A stretch of DNA of 64,000 nt from Devosia ginsengisoli (GCF_007859655.1 NZ_CP042304.1:4280501-4344500); one strand, 5' to 3'; numbered from the stretch's first letter, positions 1-9,846 are shown. Notes: a model not told the origin generated them from the sequence alone. Made by a program: numbers and translations.

Positions 1-2
1 TG

Positions 3-687
3 TTCAACTTCATCGCCGCGGCTTTGATGGTCTACATGGTCAATCGCGTGCTCAAGCCCGCCACGACCATGGCCCCCCGAATCCGCGACCATCGCTGTAG
101 CCGGCCGCGTGCCGCAACTGCGCCAGTTCATCTCCTTCTTCGGCTATTCGCCGGTCAACCTGTCCATCGTCATCGCCATCTTGGCATTGATCGGGGTCTA
201 TATCCTCGTCTGGCACACCAAGTTCGGCTATGCCATGCGCGTGCTCGGCGCCAATCCCACCGCCTCGCGCTATGCCGGCATTTCCAATTCGAAAATGATC
301 ATGATCACCATGACCATTTCAGGCGCCCTCGCGGGCATGGTGGCGATCAACGAAGTCATGGGTGTGCAGAACCGCCTCGTGCTCGATTATGTCGCCGGCG
401 CAGGCTTCGTCGGCATCGCCGTGGCGCTGATGGGCCGCAACCATCCCATCGGCATCGCTTTGGCCGCCTTGCTGTTCGGCGCGCTCTATCAGGGCGGGCA
501 GGAGCTGCAATTCGTCATTCCGGGCATTACCCGCGAAATGATCGTGGTCATCCAGGCCCTGGTGATCCTGTTCACCGGCGCCATGGAAGGGCTGTTCCGG
601 CCCTCGCTCGAACGGGCTTTCATGCTGTTCACGCCGGAGCAGAAGGCCGAGGCCATCGCGGTCTCCACCACCGGGTCGGAGAGCTGA
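3..687 (+). CDS. Nucleoside ABC transporter permease (partial, frameshifted)
   Basis: Inner-membrane permease of a BmpA-type nucleoside importer (YufP/NupP family), paired with the next gene. The 5' end lies outside the window. Positions 3-77 encode a permease-like stretch ending in MAP; the expected continuation, ESATIAVAGR then a hydrophobic permease C-terminal half, is in the +1 frame and runs to the TGA at 685-687. The break falls at a run of six C (73-78); five C would restore one frame. Several membrane helices are visible, with the family's RVLGANPTASRYAGI segment. The stop is one base before the second permease. Either a real inactivating frameshift or a base-call error in a homopolymer; a GTG at 109 could start a truncated product. 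Confidence 0.8.
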
Positions 688-688
688 C

Positions 689-1654
689 ATGGATTTCGCC
701 ATCATCCTCTCCGTCCTCGACGCCACCATCCGCCTCTCGACGCCGCTCCTGCTGGCGTGTCTCGCCGGCATGTATTCCGAACGAGCCGGCGTCTTCGATA
801 TCGGCCTCGAAGGCAAGATGCTGGCGGCCGCTTTTGCCGCTGGCGCCGTCGCCGCTGTTACCGGCTCGGCCTGGATGGGCCTCCTGGCCGGCATGATCGT
901 CTCGCTGGGCACCACCCTGCTGCAGGGCGTCGCCGCCATTTCGCTCAAGGGCAACCAGCTCATTGCCGGCGTCGCCATCAACATGCTCGCCGCCGGCATG
1001 ACCACTTTCCTCGGCCAGACCTGGTTCCACCAGGGCGGCCGCACCCCCGCTCTGGGCGAGGGCGGTCGCTTCGAGCCGATCACCCTGCCTTTCGCCAATG
1101 AACTGGCGGGCGTGCCCATTGTCGGCCCGATCTATTCCGACCTGATTTCGGGCCATTATATCCTGGTCTACATCGCCTTCATCATGGTGGCGGTCACCTG
1201 GTATGTGCTGTTCCGCACCCGCTTCGGCCTGCGCCTGCGCGCCGTGGGCGAAAACCCCAAGGCGGTGGATACGGCAGGCATTTCGGTGGTCAAGCTGCGC
1301 TACCAGGCCATCATCATCACCGGCCTGCTCTGCGGCCTGGCCGGCGCCTATTTCTCCATCGCGCAAGGGTCCGGCTTCGGCAACAACATGACGGCCGGCA
1401 AGGGCTATATCGCGCTCGCTGCGCTGATCTTCGCCAAGTGGAAGCCGGTTCCGGCCATGTTCACCTGCCTGCTGTTCGGCTTCCTCGATGCACTGCAGAT
1501 CCGCCTGCAGAGTGCGCAACTGTTCGGCATCGAAGTGCCGGTTCAGGCCATCCAGGCTTTGCCCTATGTGCTGACCGTGGTGCTGCTCGCCGGCTTCATC
1601 GGCAAGGCCGTCGGCCCCAAGGCCGGTGGCATACCCTATACCAAGGAGCGCTAG
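689..1654 (+). CDS. Nucleoside ABC transporter permease (second subunit)
   Basis: 321-residue multi-helix inner-membrane protein of the branched-chain/nucleoside permease family (YufQ/NupQ type). It carries the characteristic segments SERAGVFDIGLEGKML near residues 30-45 and LRAVGENPKAVDTAGI near 184-199. It should form the heterodimeric channel with the preceding permease and is followed 27 bases later by cytidine deaminase, so the operon imports nucleosides and degrades them. ATG follows the previous stop by one base, which suggests translational coupling. The ATPase and binding protein are expected upstream, outside the window. Confidence 0.9.
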   Translation: MDFAIILSVLDATIRLSTPLLLACLAGMYSERAGVFDIGLEGKMLAAAFAAGAVAAVTGSAWMGLLAGMIVSLGTTLLQGVAAISLKGNQLIAGVAINMLAAGMTTFLGQTWFHQGGRTPALGEGGRFEPITLPFANELAGVPIVGPIYSDLISGHYILVYIAFIMVAVTWYVLFRTRFGLRLRAVGENPKAVDTAGISVVKLRYQAIIITGLLCGLAGAYFSIAQGSGFGNNMTAGKGYIALAALIFAKWKPVPAMFTCLLFGFLDALQIRLQSAQLFGIEVPVQAIQALPYVLTVVLLAGFIGKAVGPKAGGIPYTKER

Positions 1655-1681
1655 CGGAAACCGCTGGCGCGCGAGGATCGT

Positions 1682-2092
1682 ATGACCAGGACTCCGACCG
1701 ACCAGGCCTTGTTCAAGGCCGCCGAAGCCGTTCGCGCCAAGGCCTATGCGCCCTATTCGCGCTTTTCCGTGGGTGCGGCCATCCTGGCCGATGACGGCAA
1801 GATTTATGCCGGCTGCAATATCGAAAATGCCGCCTATCCGGTGGGCAACTGCGCCGAAGCCTCGGCCATCGCGGCCATGATCGCGGGCGGCGGCAAGCGC
1901 ATCACCCGCATCTATGTCACCGGCCCCGGCAAGGCCCCGGTCACCCCCTGCGGCGCCTGCCGCCAGCGCATTCGCGAATTCGCCGATCTCAGCGTGCAGG
2001 TGGTCAGCCACGGCGTCGATGGCGACCCGCTCCTCTGCACCCTCGAACAATTGCTGCCGCACAGTTTTGGCCCGGAGTACCTGCCGAAATGA
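1682..2092 (+). CDS. cdd: Cytidine deaminase
   Basis: 136-residue zinc enzyme that deaminates cytidine and deoxycytidine to uridine and deoxyuridine in the cytoplasm. The catalytic motif NCAEASAI gives zinc ligand Cys57 and proton-shuttle Glu59; PCGACRQ gives Cys90 and Cys93. Length matches the small tetrameric bacterial class. Its stop overlaps the start of the purine nucleoside phosphorylase by ATGA, so the two are translationally coupled. Its place after nucleoside permeases and before phosphorylases fits pyrimidine salvage. Confidence 0.96.
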   Translation: MTRTPTDQALFKAAEAVRAKAYAPYSRFSVGAAILADDGKIYAGCNIENAAYPVGNCAEASAIAAMIAGGGKRITRIYVTGPGKAPVTPCGACRQRIREFADLSVQVVSHGVDGDPLLCTLEQLLPHSFGPEYLPK

Positions 2093-2883
2093 GCAAAGCC
2101 GCCAAAACCATCCAGAAAATCGCGGGCAAGGAGCCCATAGCCGCCGCTATCGTGCTCGGCTCGGGCCTCTCGGCCATCGGCGACCTGCTCGCCGACAAGG
2201 TGACGATTCCCTATTCCGAGCTCAAGGGCTTTCCCGGCGGCGGCGTTTCCGGCCACGGCCGCGACCTGCTGATAGGCACGCTCGGCGGCAAGCGCGTCGC
2301 CGTCCTTACCGGCCGCGAGCATTATTACGAACACGGCAATGCCGCCGCCATGCGCCCGGCGCTCGAAGCCATGGCCGCGCTCGGCGCGCAGACGCTCCTG
2401 CTGACCAATTCGGCCGGCTCGGTCGATGAGCGCTTCCGCCCCGGCGACCTGATGCTCATTGCCGATCACATCAACTATGCCGGCATGAATCCGCTGATCG
2501 GTGAACCCACCGACCGCCGCTTTGTGAACATGGTCGATTGCTATGCTCCCGACCTGCGCGCCAAGGCGCAGGGCCTGGCCGAGCGCATGGATATCCGGCT
2601 CGGGGAGGGGATCTACCTCTGGTATTCCGGCCCCAGCTTCGAAACCGTCGCCGAAATCCAGATGGCCATTCGCCTGGGCGCCAATGCGGTCGGCATGTCC
2701 ACGGCACCAGAAGTCATTCTCGGGCGTTTCCTGGGCATGAAGGTCTGGGCCTGCTCGTCCATCACCAATATGGGCGCCGGACTTTCGACCGAAAACATCA
2801 GCCATGAGCATACCAAGACCATGGCAGTGCAAGGCGCGGACAAGCTCAAGCAGCTCATTCCCGCGCTGGTGGAGGAACTATGA
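2089..2883 (+). CDS. Purine nucleoside phosphorylase (trimeric type)
   Basis: 264-residue cytoplasmic enzyme of the PNP/MTAP family, which splits purine (deoxy)nucleosides with phosphate into base and (deoxy)ribose-1-phosphate. Seen in the sequence: phosphate-binding GSGLSAIGD near residues 24-32, GREHYYEHG near 77-85, LLTNSAGSV near 103-111, and VGMSTAPEVI near 202-211. These mark the trimeric PunA-like class, not the hexameric DeoD. It overlaps cdd and deoC by four bases at each end. Specificity for inosine, guanosine or xanthosine cannot be read from the sequence. Confidence 0.93.
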   Translation: MSKAAKTIQKIAGKEPIAAAIVLGSGLSAIGDLLADKVTIPYSELKGFPGGGVSGHGRDLLIGTLGGKRVAVLTGREHYYEHGNAAAMRPALEAMAALGAQTLLLTNSAGSVDERFRPGDLMLIADHINYAGMNPLIGEPTDRRFVNMVDCYAPDLRAKAQGLAERMDIRLGEGIYLWYSGPSFETVAEIQMAIRLGANAVGMSTAPEVILGRFLGMKVWACSSITNMGAGLSTENISHEHTKTMAVQGADKLKQLIPALVEEL

Positions 2884-3869
2884 GCCTGCGTGTCGTAGAC
2901 AACACCCCTTCCGAGGCGACCCACAAGCGCAATCCCGGTTTCCCGCTCGATCTCGACTGGGTCGAGCGCATCCGCATGAACCGTTCGGCGCTGGAGCGCC
3001 GCGCTGGCACCATCGGCGCCCGCCGCACGGTGAAAAAGGACTATCAACTCGCCTGGCTGCTCAAGGCGATCACCATGATCGACCTGACCACGCTCAATTC
3101 CGACGATACCGATGGCCGGGTCGAGCGTCTCTGCGCCAAGGCCCGCCATCCCCTGCGGCAGGACATTCTCGATAAGCTCGATGTCGGCAGCCTGCGCATC
3201 CTGCCCGGCGCCGTCTGCGTCTACCACAACTTCGTCAAGACCGCGGTGACGGCGCTGGAAGGCACCGGCATTCCCGTCGCCGCCGTCTCCACCGCCTTCC
3301 CGCATGGCCTCGCCCCGGTCGAAACCAAGCTCCGCGAAATCGAGCTGTCGGTGGCCGATGGCGCCAGGGAAATCGACATCGTCATCGAACGCGGCATGGT
3401 TTTGCGCGGCGACTGGCAGGCGCTCTACGATCAGGTCAAAGCCTTCCGCAAGGCCTGCGGCGACGCCCATATCAAGACCATCCTGGGCACCGGCGAGCTC
3501 GCCACCCAGACCAATATCGCCAAGGCGAGCCTGGTCTGCATGCTGGCCGGCGCCGATTTCATCAAGACGTCCACCGGCAAGGAAAAGGTCAACGCCAACC
3601 TCGTCACCTCGCTGACCATGATCCGCATGATCCGCTGGTTCGCCGAAGAGACCGGCATCGAGATCGGCTACAAGCCTGCCGGCGGCATTGCCACGGCCGG
3701 CGATGCGCTCAAATACATGGCGCTGATGAAGGAAGAACTGGGCACCCACTGGCTCCAGCCCCACCTCTTTCGCTTCGGCGCCAGCTCATTGCTGACCGAT
3801 ATCGAGCGCCAACTGGAACACGGCCTCACCGGCCACTATGCGGCCGATTATCGCCAGCCGATGGTTTAG
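2880..3869 (+). CDS. deoC: Deoxyribose-phosphate aldolase
   Basis: 329-residue class I aldolase that cleaves 2-deoxyribose-5-phosphate to acetaldehyde and glyceraldehyde-3-phosphate. The Schiff-base lysine is Lys229 in ADFIKTSTGK, and a second conserved lysine lies in EIGYKPAGGI. The chain is longer than the about 220-260 residues of the short bacterial class because of an N-terminal extension, as in the eukaryote-like long class. ATG overlaps the previous stop (ATGA). The acetaldehyde it makes is the likely substrate of the aldehyde dehydrogenase next downstream. Confidence 0.95.
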   Translation: MSLRVVDNTPSEATHKRNPGFPLDLDWVERIRMNRSALERRAGTIGARRTVKKDYQLAWLLKAITMIDLTTLNSDDTDGRVERLCAKARHPLRQDILDKLDVGSLRILPGAVCVYHNFVKTAVTALEGTGIPVAAVSTAFPHGLAPVETKLREIELSVADGAREIDIVIERGMVLRGDWQALYDQVKAFRKACGDAHIKTILGTGELATQTNIAKASLVCMLAGADFIKTSTGKEKVNANLVTSLTMIRMIRWFAEETGIEIGYKPAGGIATAGDALKYMALMKEELGTHWLQPHLFRFGASSLLTDIERQLEHGLTGHYAADYRQPMV

Positions 3870-3887
3870 GGCATATCGCCCTCGTGG

Positions 3888-3965
3888 TTCGACAAGCTCA
3901 CCATGAGGGCTCCCGAGGCACCGAACCCGTTCGGACCTCATGGTGAGCTTGTCGAACCACGAGGT
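3888..3965. repeat. Palindromic repeat pair, family A
   Basis: Two copies of a roughly 31-33 base element lie head to head between deoC and the aldehyde dehydrogenase (3888-3910 and 3936-3965). Core: CCTCRTGGTTCGACAAGCT and its complement. The two arms can fold into one long hairpin. The same core recurs at 5490, 38085, 55456, 59192 and 60556. It resembles the REP-like elements common in alphaproteobacterial gaps. No transposase is nearby. Confidence 0.85.
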
Positions 3966-3991
3966 CCGCTGCACGGACCCGGAGGAACCGA

Positions 3992-6382
3992 ATGAACAAG
4001 ATCGCGCAAATCTTCCAATCGCTCGACTACGGCCCGGCCCCCGAAGGCCCCGACCAGGCCAATGCCTGGCTCGACAGCCATGACCGCAAGTTCGGCCATT
4101 TCATCGACGGCAAATGGACCAAGCCCGGCAAGACCTTCGCCAGCGACAATCCCGCCACCAGCCAGAAGCTCGCCGACATCACCGATGGCACGGCCGAGGA
4201 CGTCGACAAGGCCGTCAAGGCCGCTCGCGCCGCCTTCAAATCGTGGTCGGCCCTTTCAGGCTATGAGCGCGGCAAATATCTCTACGCCATCGCCCGCGCC
4301 ATCCAGAAGCATTCCCGGCTCTTCGCCGTGCTCGAAACCATGGACAATGGCAAGCCGATCCGCGAAAGCCGCGACGTCGATATCCCGCTCGTCGCCCGTC
4401 ATTTCTACCATCATGCCGGCTGGGCCCAGCACCTCGCCCGTACCTTCACCGATCACGTCCCCTATGGCGTCTGCGGCCAGATCATCCCGTGGAACTTTCC
4501 GCTGCTGATGCTGGCTTGGAAGATCGCCCCGGCCCTTGCCGCCGGCAACACGGTCGTGCTCAAGCCCGCCGAATTCACCTCGCTGACCGCTCTGCTCTTC
4601 GCCGAGATTTGCGAACGCGCCGGTCTGCCCAAGGGCGTGGTCAACATCGTCACCGGCGAAGGTGACACCGGCGCCGCCATCGTCAATCATCCCGATATCG
4701 ACAAGATCGCCTTTACCGGCTCCACCGAGGTCGGCAAGATCATCCGCCAGGCCACGGCTGGCTCCGGCAAGGGCTTGTCGCTCGAACTGGGCGGCAAGAG
4801 CCCCTACATCGTCTTCGAGGATGCCGATATCGACAGCGCCATCGAAGGCCTGGTCGACGCCATCTGGTTCAATCAGGGCCAGGTCTGCTGTGCCGGCTCG
4901 CGCCTGCTGGTGCAGGAAAGCATCGAAACCCGCTTCATCGCCAAGCTCAAGAAGCGCATGTCCACCCTCCGCGTCGGCGACCCGCTCGACAAGTCCGTCG
5001 ATATCGGCGCGCTGGTCGCCCCGGTGCAGGTCGAGCGCATCAAGGACCTGATGAAGCGCGGCACCAAGGAAGGCGCCGTGATCTATGAGCCCGATGGCGA
5101 GCTGCCCGGCGGCACCTGCTTCCTCAAGCCCGTCCTCGTCACCAATGTCTCGCCTGCTAACACTTTGGTAGCCGAGGAAATCTTCGGGCCCGTGCTGGTC
5201 GCCATGAGCTTCCGCACGCCCGAGGAAGCCGTGGCCCTGGCCAACAACACCAAATACGGCCTCGCCGCCACCATCTGGAGCGAGAACATCAATCTTGCCC
5301 TCGACATTGCGCCCAAGATCAAGGCCGGCGTCGTCTGGATCAACGGCACCAACAATTTCGACGCCGCCGTCGGCTTCGGCGGCTACAAGGAGAGCGGCTT
5401 CGGCCGCGAAGGTGGCCGCGAAGGCATGGCCTCCTACCTCAAGCCATCATGGGAAAAGGCACTCAAGGCGGCCCCGGTTGCCAAGAGTAGCCCTCATGGT
5501 GAGCCTGTCGAACCACGAGGGCGTGGCACGAATCCCCTCGATACCGCCCATCTCGACCAGACCGCCAAGATGTATATCGGCGGCAAGCAGGCCCGTCCCG
5601 ACAGCGGCTATTCCCGCCCGGTGCTCGATCCATCCGGCAAGCTGATCGGCGAAGCCGGCGACGGCAACCGCAAGGATATCCGCAACGCCGTCGAGGCCGC
5701 CCGCGCCGCGCTCAGCTGGTCCACATCAGCCGCCCACACCCGCGCGCAAATCCTCTATTTCCTCGCCGAAAACCTCGACTATCGCCGCGACGAATTCGCC
5801 GCCCGCCTCAAGGCCCAGACCGGCCAGGACGGCGCCGAGGAGGTCGCCCTATCCGTCGAACGCCTCTTCGCCTTCGCCGGCTGGGCCGACAAATACGATG
5901 GCGCCATCCACAATCCACCTCAGCGCATGGTGGCTGCCGCCATGGTCGAACCAATCGGCGTCATGGGCATCGTCGCCCCAGCCAGCCGCCCGCTGCTGGG
6001 CTCCATCGCGCTCCTCGCCCCGGCCCTTGCCATGGGCAACACCGTGGTGCTGGTCCCTTCGGCCACGTCACCCCTCAGCATCACCGACCTCTACCAGGTC
6101 CTCGAAACCTCCGATGTCCCCTCCGGCGTCGTCAACATCGTCACCGGCGACAGCACCACTCTCGCCAAGACCCTGGCCGAACATGACGGCGTCGATGCGC
6201 TCTGGTTCGCCGGCTCCGCCGAAGCCTCCGCCATGGTCGAAAAGGCCTCCGCCGGCAACGTCAAGCAGACCTGGACCACCCGCGGCCTGAACTACGATCT
6301 GGCCGACCGCCGCTTCGAAGGCGACTACTTCCTCGCCCGGGCCACCCAGGTCAAGAACGTCTGGATCCCATACGGGGCATAG
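3992..6382 (+). CDS. ALDH16-type aldehyde dehydrogenase
   Basis: 796-residue protein with a complete aldehyde dehydrogenase domain (about 30-490) and a second, shortened one (about 525-796). The first has Glu265 in ELGGKSP and the nucleophile in GQVCCAG (Cys299 or Cys300). The second keeps an NAD-fold-like part (EPIGVMGIVAPASRP) but has no catalytic Cys region. This layout and length are those of ALDH16, whose bacterial members are active. Being between deoC and deoA, it probably oxidises acetaldehyde to acetate; this is inferred. Residues 500-511 in the linker are encoded by a family A palindromic repeat read in frame. The start has a GGAGGA ribosome site. Confidence 0.92.
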   Translation: MNKIAQIFQSLDYGPAPEGPDQANAWLDSHDRKFGHFIDGKWTKPGKTFASDNPATSQKLADITDGTAEDVDKAVKAARAAFKSWSALSGYERGKYLYAIARAIQKHSRLFAVLETMDNGKPIRESRDVDIPLVARHFYHHAGWAQHLARTFTDHVPYGVCGQIIPWNFPLLMLAWKIAPALAAGNTVVLKPAEFTSLTALLFAEICERAGLPKGVVNIVTGEGDTGAAIVNHPDIDKIAFTGSTEVGKIIRQATAGSGKGLSLELGGKSPYIVFEDADIDSAIEGLVDAIWFNQGQVCCAGSRLLVQESIETRFIAKLKKRMSTLRVGDPLDKSVDIGALVAPVQVERIKDLMKRGTKEGAVIYEPDGELPGGTCFLKPVLVTNVSPANTLVAEEIFGPVLVAMSFRTPEEAVALANNTKYGLAATIWSENINLALDIAPKIKAGVVWINGTNNFDAAVGFGGYKESGFGREGGREGMASYLKPSWEKALKAAPVAKSSPHGEPVEPRGRGTNPLDTAHLDQTAKMYIGGKQARPDSGYSRPVLDPSGKLIGEAGDGNRKDIRNAVEAARAALSWSTSAAHTRAQILYFLAENLDYRRDEFAARLKAQTGQDGAEEVALSVERLFAFAGWADKYDGAIHNPPQRMVAAAMVEPIGVMGIVAPASRPLLGSIALLAPALAMGNTVVLVPSATSPLSITDLYQVLETSDVPSGVVNIVTGDSTTLAKTLAEHDGVDALWFAGSAEASAMVEKASAGNVKQTWTTRGLNYDLADRRFEGDYFLARATQVKNVWIPYGA
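5490..5522. repeat. Family A palindromic repeat inside the ALDH16 gene
   Basis: A 33-base copy of the intergenic family A repeat lies inside the ALDH16 reading frame without breaking it. It adds about eleven codons (SPHGEPVEPRGR) in the linker between the two domains. Its core differs from the 3936 copy by a single C for T in the spacer. Confidence 0.9.
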
Positions 6383-6413
6383 GACGGCATGGTGCCACAA
6401 ACGCGATCTGTTC

Positions 6414-6450
6414 CTCCCCCTATCAGGGGAGGTTAGGAGGGGGTATCCCC
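6414..6450. repeat. Family B G/C-rich repeat
   Basis: Copy of the family with a CCTCCCC...GGGGAGG hairpin followed by a GGAGGGGGTATC tail. It lies in the gap between ALDH16 and deoA, just before the deoA start, where a ribosome site would be expected and none is clear. Confidence 0.7.
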
Positions 6451-6466
6451 TAGAAACGAACCACCC

Positions 6467-7789
6467 ATGGTCTTCCTCCCCCAAGAAGTCATCCTCAAAA
6501 AGCGCAATGGCGACATCCTCGCCCCCGCCGAAATCGCTGACTTCATAGCCGGCTTCGCCGCCGGCACCGTCTCCCACGCGCAAGCCGCCGCCTTCGCCAT
6601 GGCGATCTATTTCCAGGACATGACCATGCCCGAGCGCGTCGCGCTCACTTTGGCCATGCGCGACAGCGGCACCGTGCTCGATTGGTCTGATCTCGACGGC
6701 CCCGTGGCCGACAAGCATTCCACCGGCGGCGTCGGCGACAATGTCTCCCTCATGCTCGCGCCCATCCTGGCCGCAACAGGTATCTACGTGCCGATGATAT
6801 CAGGCCGCGGCCTGGGCCATACCGGCGGCACGCTCGACAAGTTCGATTCCATCCCCGGCTATACCACCAGCCCCGACAATACCCTGTTCCGCAAGGTCGT
6901 GCGCGAGGCCGGCTGCGCCATTATCGGCCAGACCGCCGATCTCGCCCCCGCCGACAAGACGCTCTACGCCATCCGCGACGTCACCGGCACAGTCGAATCC
7001 ATCGCCCTCATCACCGCCTCCATCCTCAGCAAAAAGCTCGCCGCCGGCCTGGGCGCGCTGGTGCTCGACGTCAAGACCGGCTCCGGCGCTTTCATGCCCA
7101 CGCTGGAAAAGTCCCGCGCACTGGCCCAGAGCCTGGTCGAAGTCGCCAATGGCGCCGGCCTCAAGACATCAGCCATCATAACCGACATGAACGAGCCGCT
7201 GGCATCAGCCGCCGGCAACGGGCTCGAAGTCCGCAACGCCGTCGATTTCCTCACCGGCACTCATCAGGATGCCCGCCTGCGCGCGGTCACCCTCGCCCTC
7301 TGTGCCGAAGCCGCGCGCATGGCCGGCACGGCCGCCACATCCGATGCGGCCCTCGCCCTCGTCACCGATGCCCTCGACAGCGGCCGCGCCGCCGAGCATT
7401 TCGCCCGCATGGTGACCGCCCTCGGCGGCCCCGCCGATTTCATCGCCAATATGGATCGCCACCTCGCCCCGGCCCCCATCGTCCGCGACATCTTCGCCGA
7501 AGGGCAGGGCGCCATTGTCGATATCGATACGCGCGGCGTCGGCATGGCCGTGGTCGCCCTGGGCGGCGGCCGCACCATGCCCACTGATAGCATCGACCAC
7601 CGCGTGGGCTTCGACCGCCTCGCTGCCCTCGGCGCCCCCGCTGATGACAACACCCCCATCGCCCGCATCCACGCCGCCGACGAAGCCAGTGCCGCCGACG
7701 CCGAGGCCCGCCTCAAATCCGCCTATCGCCTCGGCGACACCCCGCCGCGCCATACCCTTATCGCCGCGCATATCCCGCCCACGGAGTAA
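6467..7789 (+). CDS. deoA: Thymidine phosphorylase
   Basis: 440-residue enzyme that converts thymidine or deoxyuridine plus phosphate to base and 2-deoxyribose-1-phosphate. The family's phosphate site KHSTGGVGD is near residues 83-91 and the signature [17 protein letters not shown] near 112-128. The helical, glycosyltransferase-fold and C-terminal domains are all present at normal length. The start MVFLPQEVI aligns with the usual DeoA start. It is four bases before deoB and belongs to the same operon. Confidence 0.95.
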   Translation: MVFLPQEVILKKRNGDILAPAEIADFIAGFAAGTVSHAQAAAFAMAIYFQDMTMPERVALTLAMRDSGTVLDWSDLDGPVADKHSTGGVGDNVSLMLAPILAATGIYVPMISGRGLGHTGGTLDKFDSIPGYTTSPDNTLFRKVVREAGCAIIGQTADLAPADKTLYAIRDVTGTVESIALITASILSKKLAAGLGALVLDVKTGSGAFMPTLEKSRALAQSLVEVANGAGLKTSAIITDMNEPLASAAGNGLEVRNAVDFLTGTHQDARLRAVTLALCAEAARMAGTAATSDAALALVTDALDSGRAAEHFARMVTALGGPADFIANMDRHLAPAPIVRDIFAEGQGAIVDIDTRGVGMAVVALGGGRTMPTDSIDHRVGFDRLAALGAPADDNTPIARIHAADEASAADAEARLKSAYRLGDTPPRHTLIAAHIPPTE

Positions 7790-7793
7790 CGCC

Positions 7794-9011
7794 ATGCCTC
7801 GCGCCATTCTCTGCATTCTCGACAGTGTCGGCATTGGCGGCGCGCCCGACGCCGATAAATACGGCGATACCGGCTCCAACACCTTCGGCCACATCGCCGA
7901 ATGGGCCGCATCAGGCAAGGCCGACAAACCCGACCTGCGCTCCGGCCCACTCAACGTGCCCAATATGGATGCTTTAGGCATCGGCGCCGCCATCCAGCTC
8001 TCCACTGGCACCCTGCCGCCCAATCTTTCCGCTACGCCCAAAGGCGGCCGTTTCGGCGTCGGCCGCGAAGTCAGCAATGGCAAGGACACGCCATCAGGCC
8101 ATTGGGAAATCGCCGGCGTCCCCGTGCCCTTCGATTGGGGCTATTTCCCCCAGACCGAACCCACTTTCCCGCCCGACCTGATCGAGGAATTCATCGCCCG
8201 CGCCAAGCTCCCCGGCATTCTCGGCGACAAGCACGCCTCGGGCACCACTATCATTGCTGAACTGGGCGAGGAGAGCATCCGCACTGGCAAGCCCATCTGC
8301 TACACCTCCATCGACTCAGTGTTCCAGATCGCCGCCCATGAGGCCCATTTCGGCCTCGATCGCCTCTACGAAATCTGCCAGATCGCCTTCGAACTGACCG
8401 CACCCCTGATGATCGGCCGCGTCATCGCCCGTCCCTTCATCGGCGAGGACTCCGCCAGCTTCAAGCGCACCGGCAATCGCCGCGATTTCGCCATTGCCCC
8501 GCCCGAGCCGACCTTGCTCGATCGCAACCAGCAGGCCGGCAATCAGGTCTATGCCATCGGCAAGATTTCCGACATCTATGCCGGCCACGGTGTCACCCAC
8601 AAGATGAAGGGCACTGGCCTGCCGCAACTCTTCGACAAGACGCTGGACGCCATGGAAATGGCCGATGACAACGCCTTCATCATGACTAATTTCGTCGATT
8701 TCGACAGCGAATATGGTCATCGCCGCGATGTTCCCGGCTATGCCGCGGCGCTCGAATATTTCGACTCCCGCCTGCCCGAACTGATCAGCAAGCTCCGTCC
8801 CGACGACCTGCTGGTCCTGTCAGCCGATCACGGCAACGATCCGACCTGGCAGGGCACCGACCATACCCGCGAACAGGTGCCGATCCTGGTCTTTTCCCCA
8901 AGCCTGTCGCAAGGCGAGATTGGCATTCGCACCACCTTCGCCGATATTGGCGAAAGCATTGCCCGCTGGCTCGGCCTCGCGCCCGGCCGTCACGGCAAAT
9001 CCTTCCTCTAG
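7794..9011 (+). CDS. deoB: Phosphopentomutase
   Basis: 405-residue alkaline-phosphatase-superfamily enzyme that moves phosphate between C1 and C5 of ribose and deoxyribose, feeding DeoC. The N-terminal metal-site segment [13 protein letters not shown] and the C-terminal metal segment [19 protein letters not shown] are intact. The reading frame is open further upstream within deoA, but ATG 7794, four bases after the deoA stop, gives the normal N-terminus [13 protein letters not shown]. Length is normal. Confidence 0.95.
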   Translation: MPRAILCILDSVGIGGAPDADKYGDTGSNTFGHIAEWAASGKADKPDLRSGPLNVPNMDALGIGAAIQLSTGTLPPNLSATPKGGRFGVGREVSNGKDTPSGHWEIAGVPVPFDWGYFPQTEPTFPPDLIEEFIARAKLPGILGDKHASGTTIIAELGEESIRTGKPICYTSIDSVFQIAAHEAHFGLDRLYEICQIAFELTAPLMIGRVIARPFIGEDSASFKRTGNRRDFAIAPPEPTLLDRNQQAGNQVYAIGKISDIYAGHGVTHKMKGTGLPQLFDKTLDAMEMADDNAFIMTNFVDFDSEYGHRRDVPGYAAALEYFDSRLPELISKLRPDDLLVLSADHGNDPTWQGTDHTREQVPILVFSPSLSQGEIGIRTTFADIGESIARWLGLAPGRHGKSFL

Positions 9012-9031
9012 GCGATGGTTGAGGTGATCCA

Positions 9032-9673
9032 ATGAGCAAAAGCGCTGGTCCTGTAACGGTCCTCGATCATCCCCTGATCCAGCACAAGCTGACCATCATG
9101 CGGAACAAGGAAACCTCCATTGCCGGTTTCCGCCGCCTGCTGCGCGAGATCGCCCATCTCATGTGCTACGAGGTGACGCGCGATCTCGAGCTGGAATCGA
9201 TCCCGATCGAGACGCCGATGGCGGCCATGGATTCCCCCGCCATCAAGGGCAAGAAGCTGGTCTTCGCCTCCATCCTGCGCGCCGGCAATGGTCTGCTCGA
9301 TGGCATGCTCGATCTGGTCCCCGCCGCCCGCGTCGCCCATATCGGCCTCTATCGCGATCACGAAACGCTGGAGCCGGTCGAATACTACTTCAAGGCGCCT
9401 GCCGATCTCGAAAACCGGCTGATCATCGTGGTCGATCCCATGCTGGCCACCGGCAATTCGGCCACCGCCGCCATTGAAAAGCTCAAGGAGCGCGGCGCCA
9501 ACAATATCCGCTTCCTCTGCCTGCTGGCCGCCCCCGAAGGCATCAAGAACTTCACCGAAAGCCAGCCCGACGTCCCGATCTTCACCGCCGCCATCGACAG
9601 CCATCTCAACGAAAAAGGCTACATCGTACCGGGGCTCGGAGATGCCGGCGACCGCATGTACGGCACGAAGTAG
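9032..9673 (+). CDS. upp: Uracil phosphoribosyltransferase
   Basis: 213-residue cytoplasmic enzyme that makes UMP from uracil and PRPP. The PRPP loop [14 protein letters not shown] is at residues 134-147, and the uracil-binding end [15 protein letters not shown] is intact. As last gene of the salvage operon it recaptures the uracil released from uridine and deoxyuridine. It starts 20 bases after deoB. Downstream lies a block of repeats and then a convergent gene. Confidence 0.96.
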   Translation: MSKSAGPVTVLDHPLIQHKLTIMRNKETSIAGFRRLLREIAHLMCYEVTRDLELESIPIETPMAAMDSPAIKGKKLVFASILRAGNGLLDGMLDLVPAARVAHIGLYRDHETLEPVEYYFKAPADLENRLIIVVDPMLATGNSATAAIEKLKERGANNIRFLCLLAAPEGIKNFTESQPDVPIFTAAIDSHLNEKGYIVPGLGDAGDRMYGTK

Positions 9674-9765
9674 TGTCCTCGCGCGCGTAGCGCTCCGGAC
9701 GGGGCGCGCGACGCGCGGAGTCCTCGCTGCGCTCGTCCGGCATCCACAGAACCATCGGTTCCTGC

Positions 9766-9846
9766 CACCCTCCCCCTTGTGGGGAGGGAAGCGAGATAGG
9801 ACTTAGCTTCAGCTAAGTCCGTGATCGAGCAGGAAGGGGGTATGCT
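9766..9846. repeat. Family B repeat with internal GACTTAGC palindrome
   Basis: Between convergent upp and the HAD gene: CCTCCCCCTTGTGGGGAGGG, then GGACTTAGC...GCTAAGTCC around a short loop, then GATCGAGCAGGAAGGGGGT. The same modules occur near 44427 and 62911. The rest of the 217-base gap (9674-9765) shows nothing codable. Confidence 0.8.

Noticed and set aside
24..896. Plus-strand frame of 290 codons
   Set aside because: After about codon 17 it leaves the permease frame and turns into His/Arg-rich sequence; only the first codons belong to the real gene.
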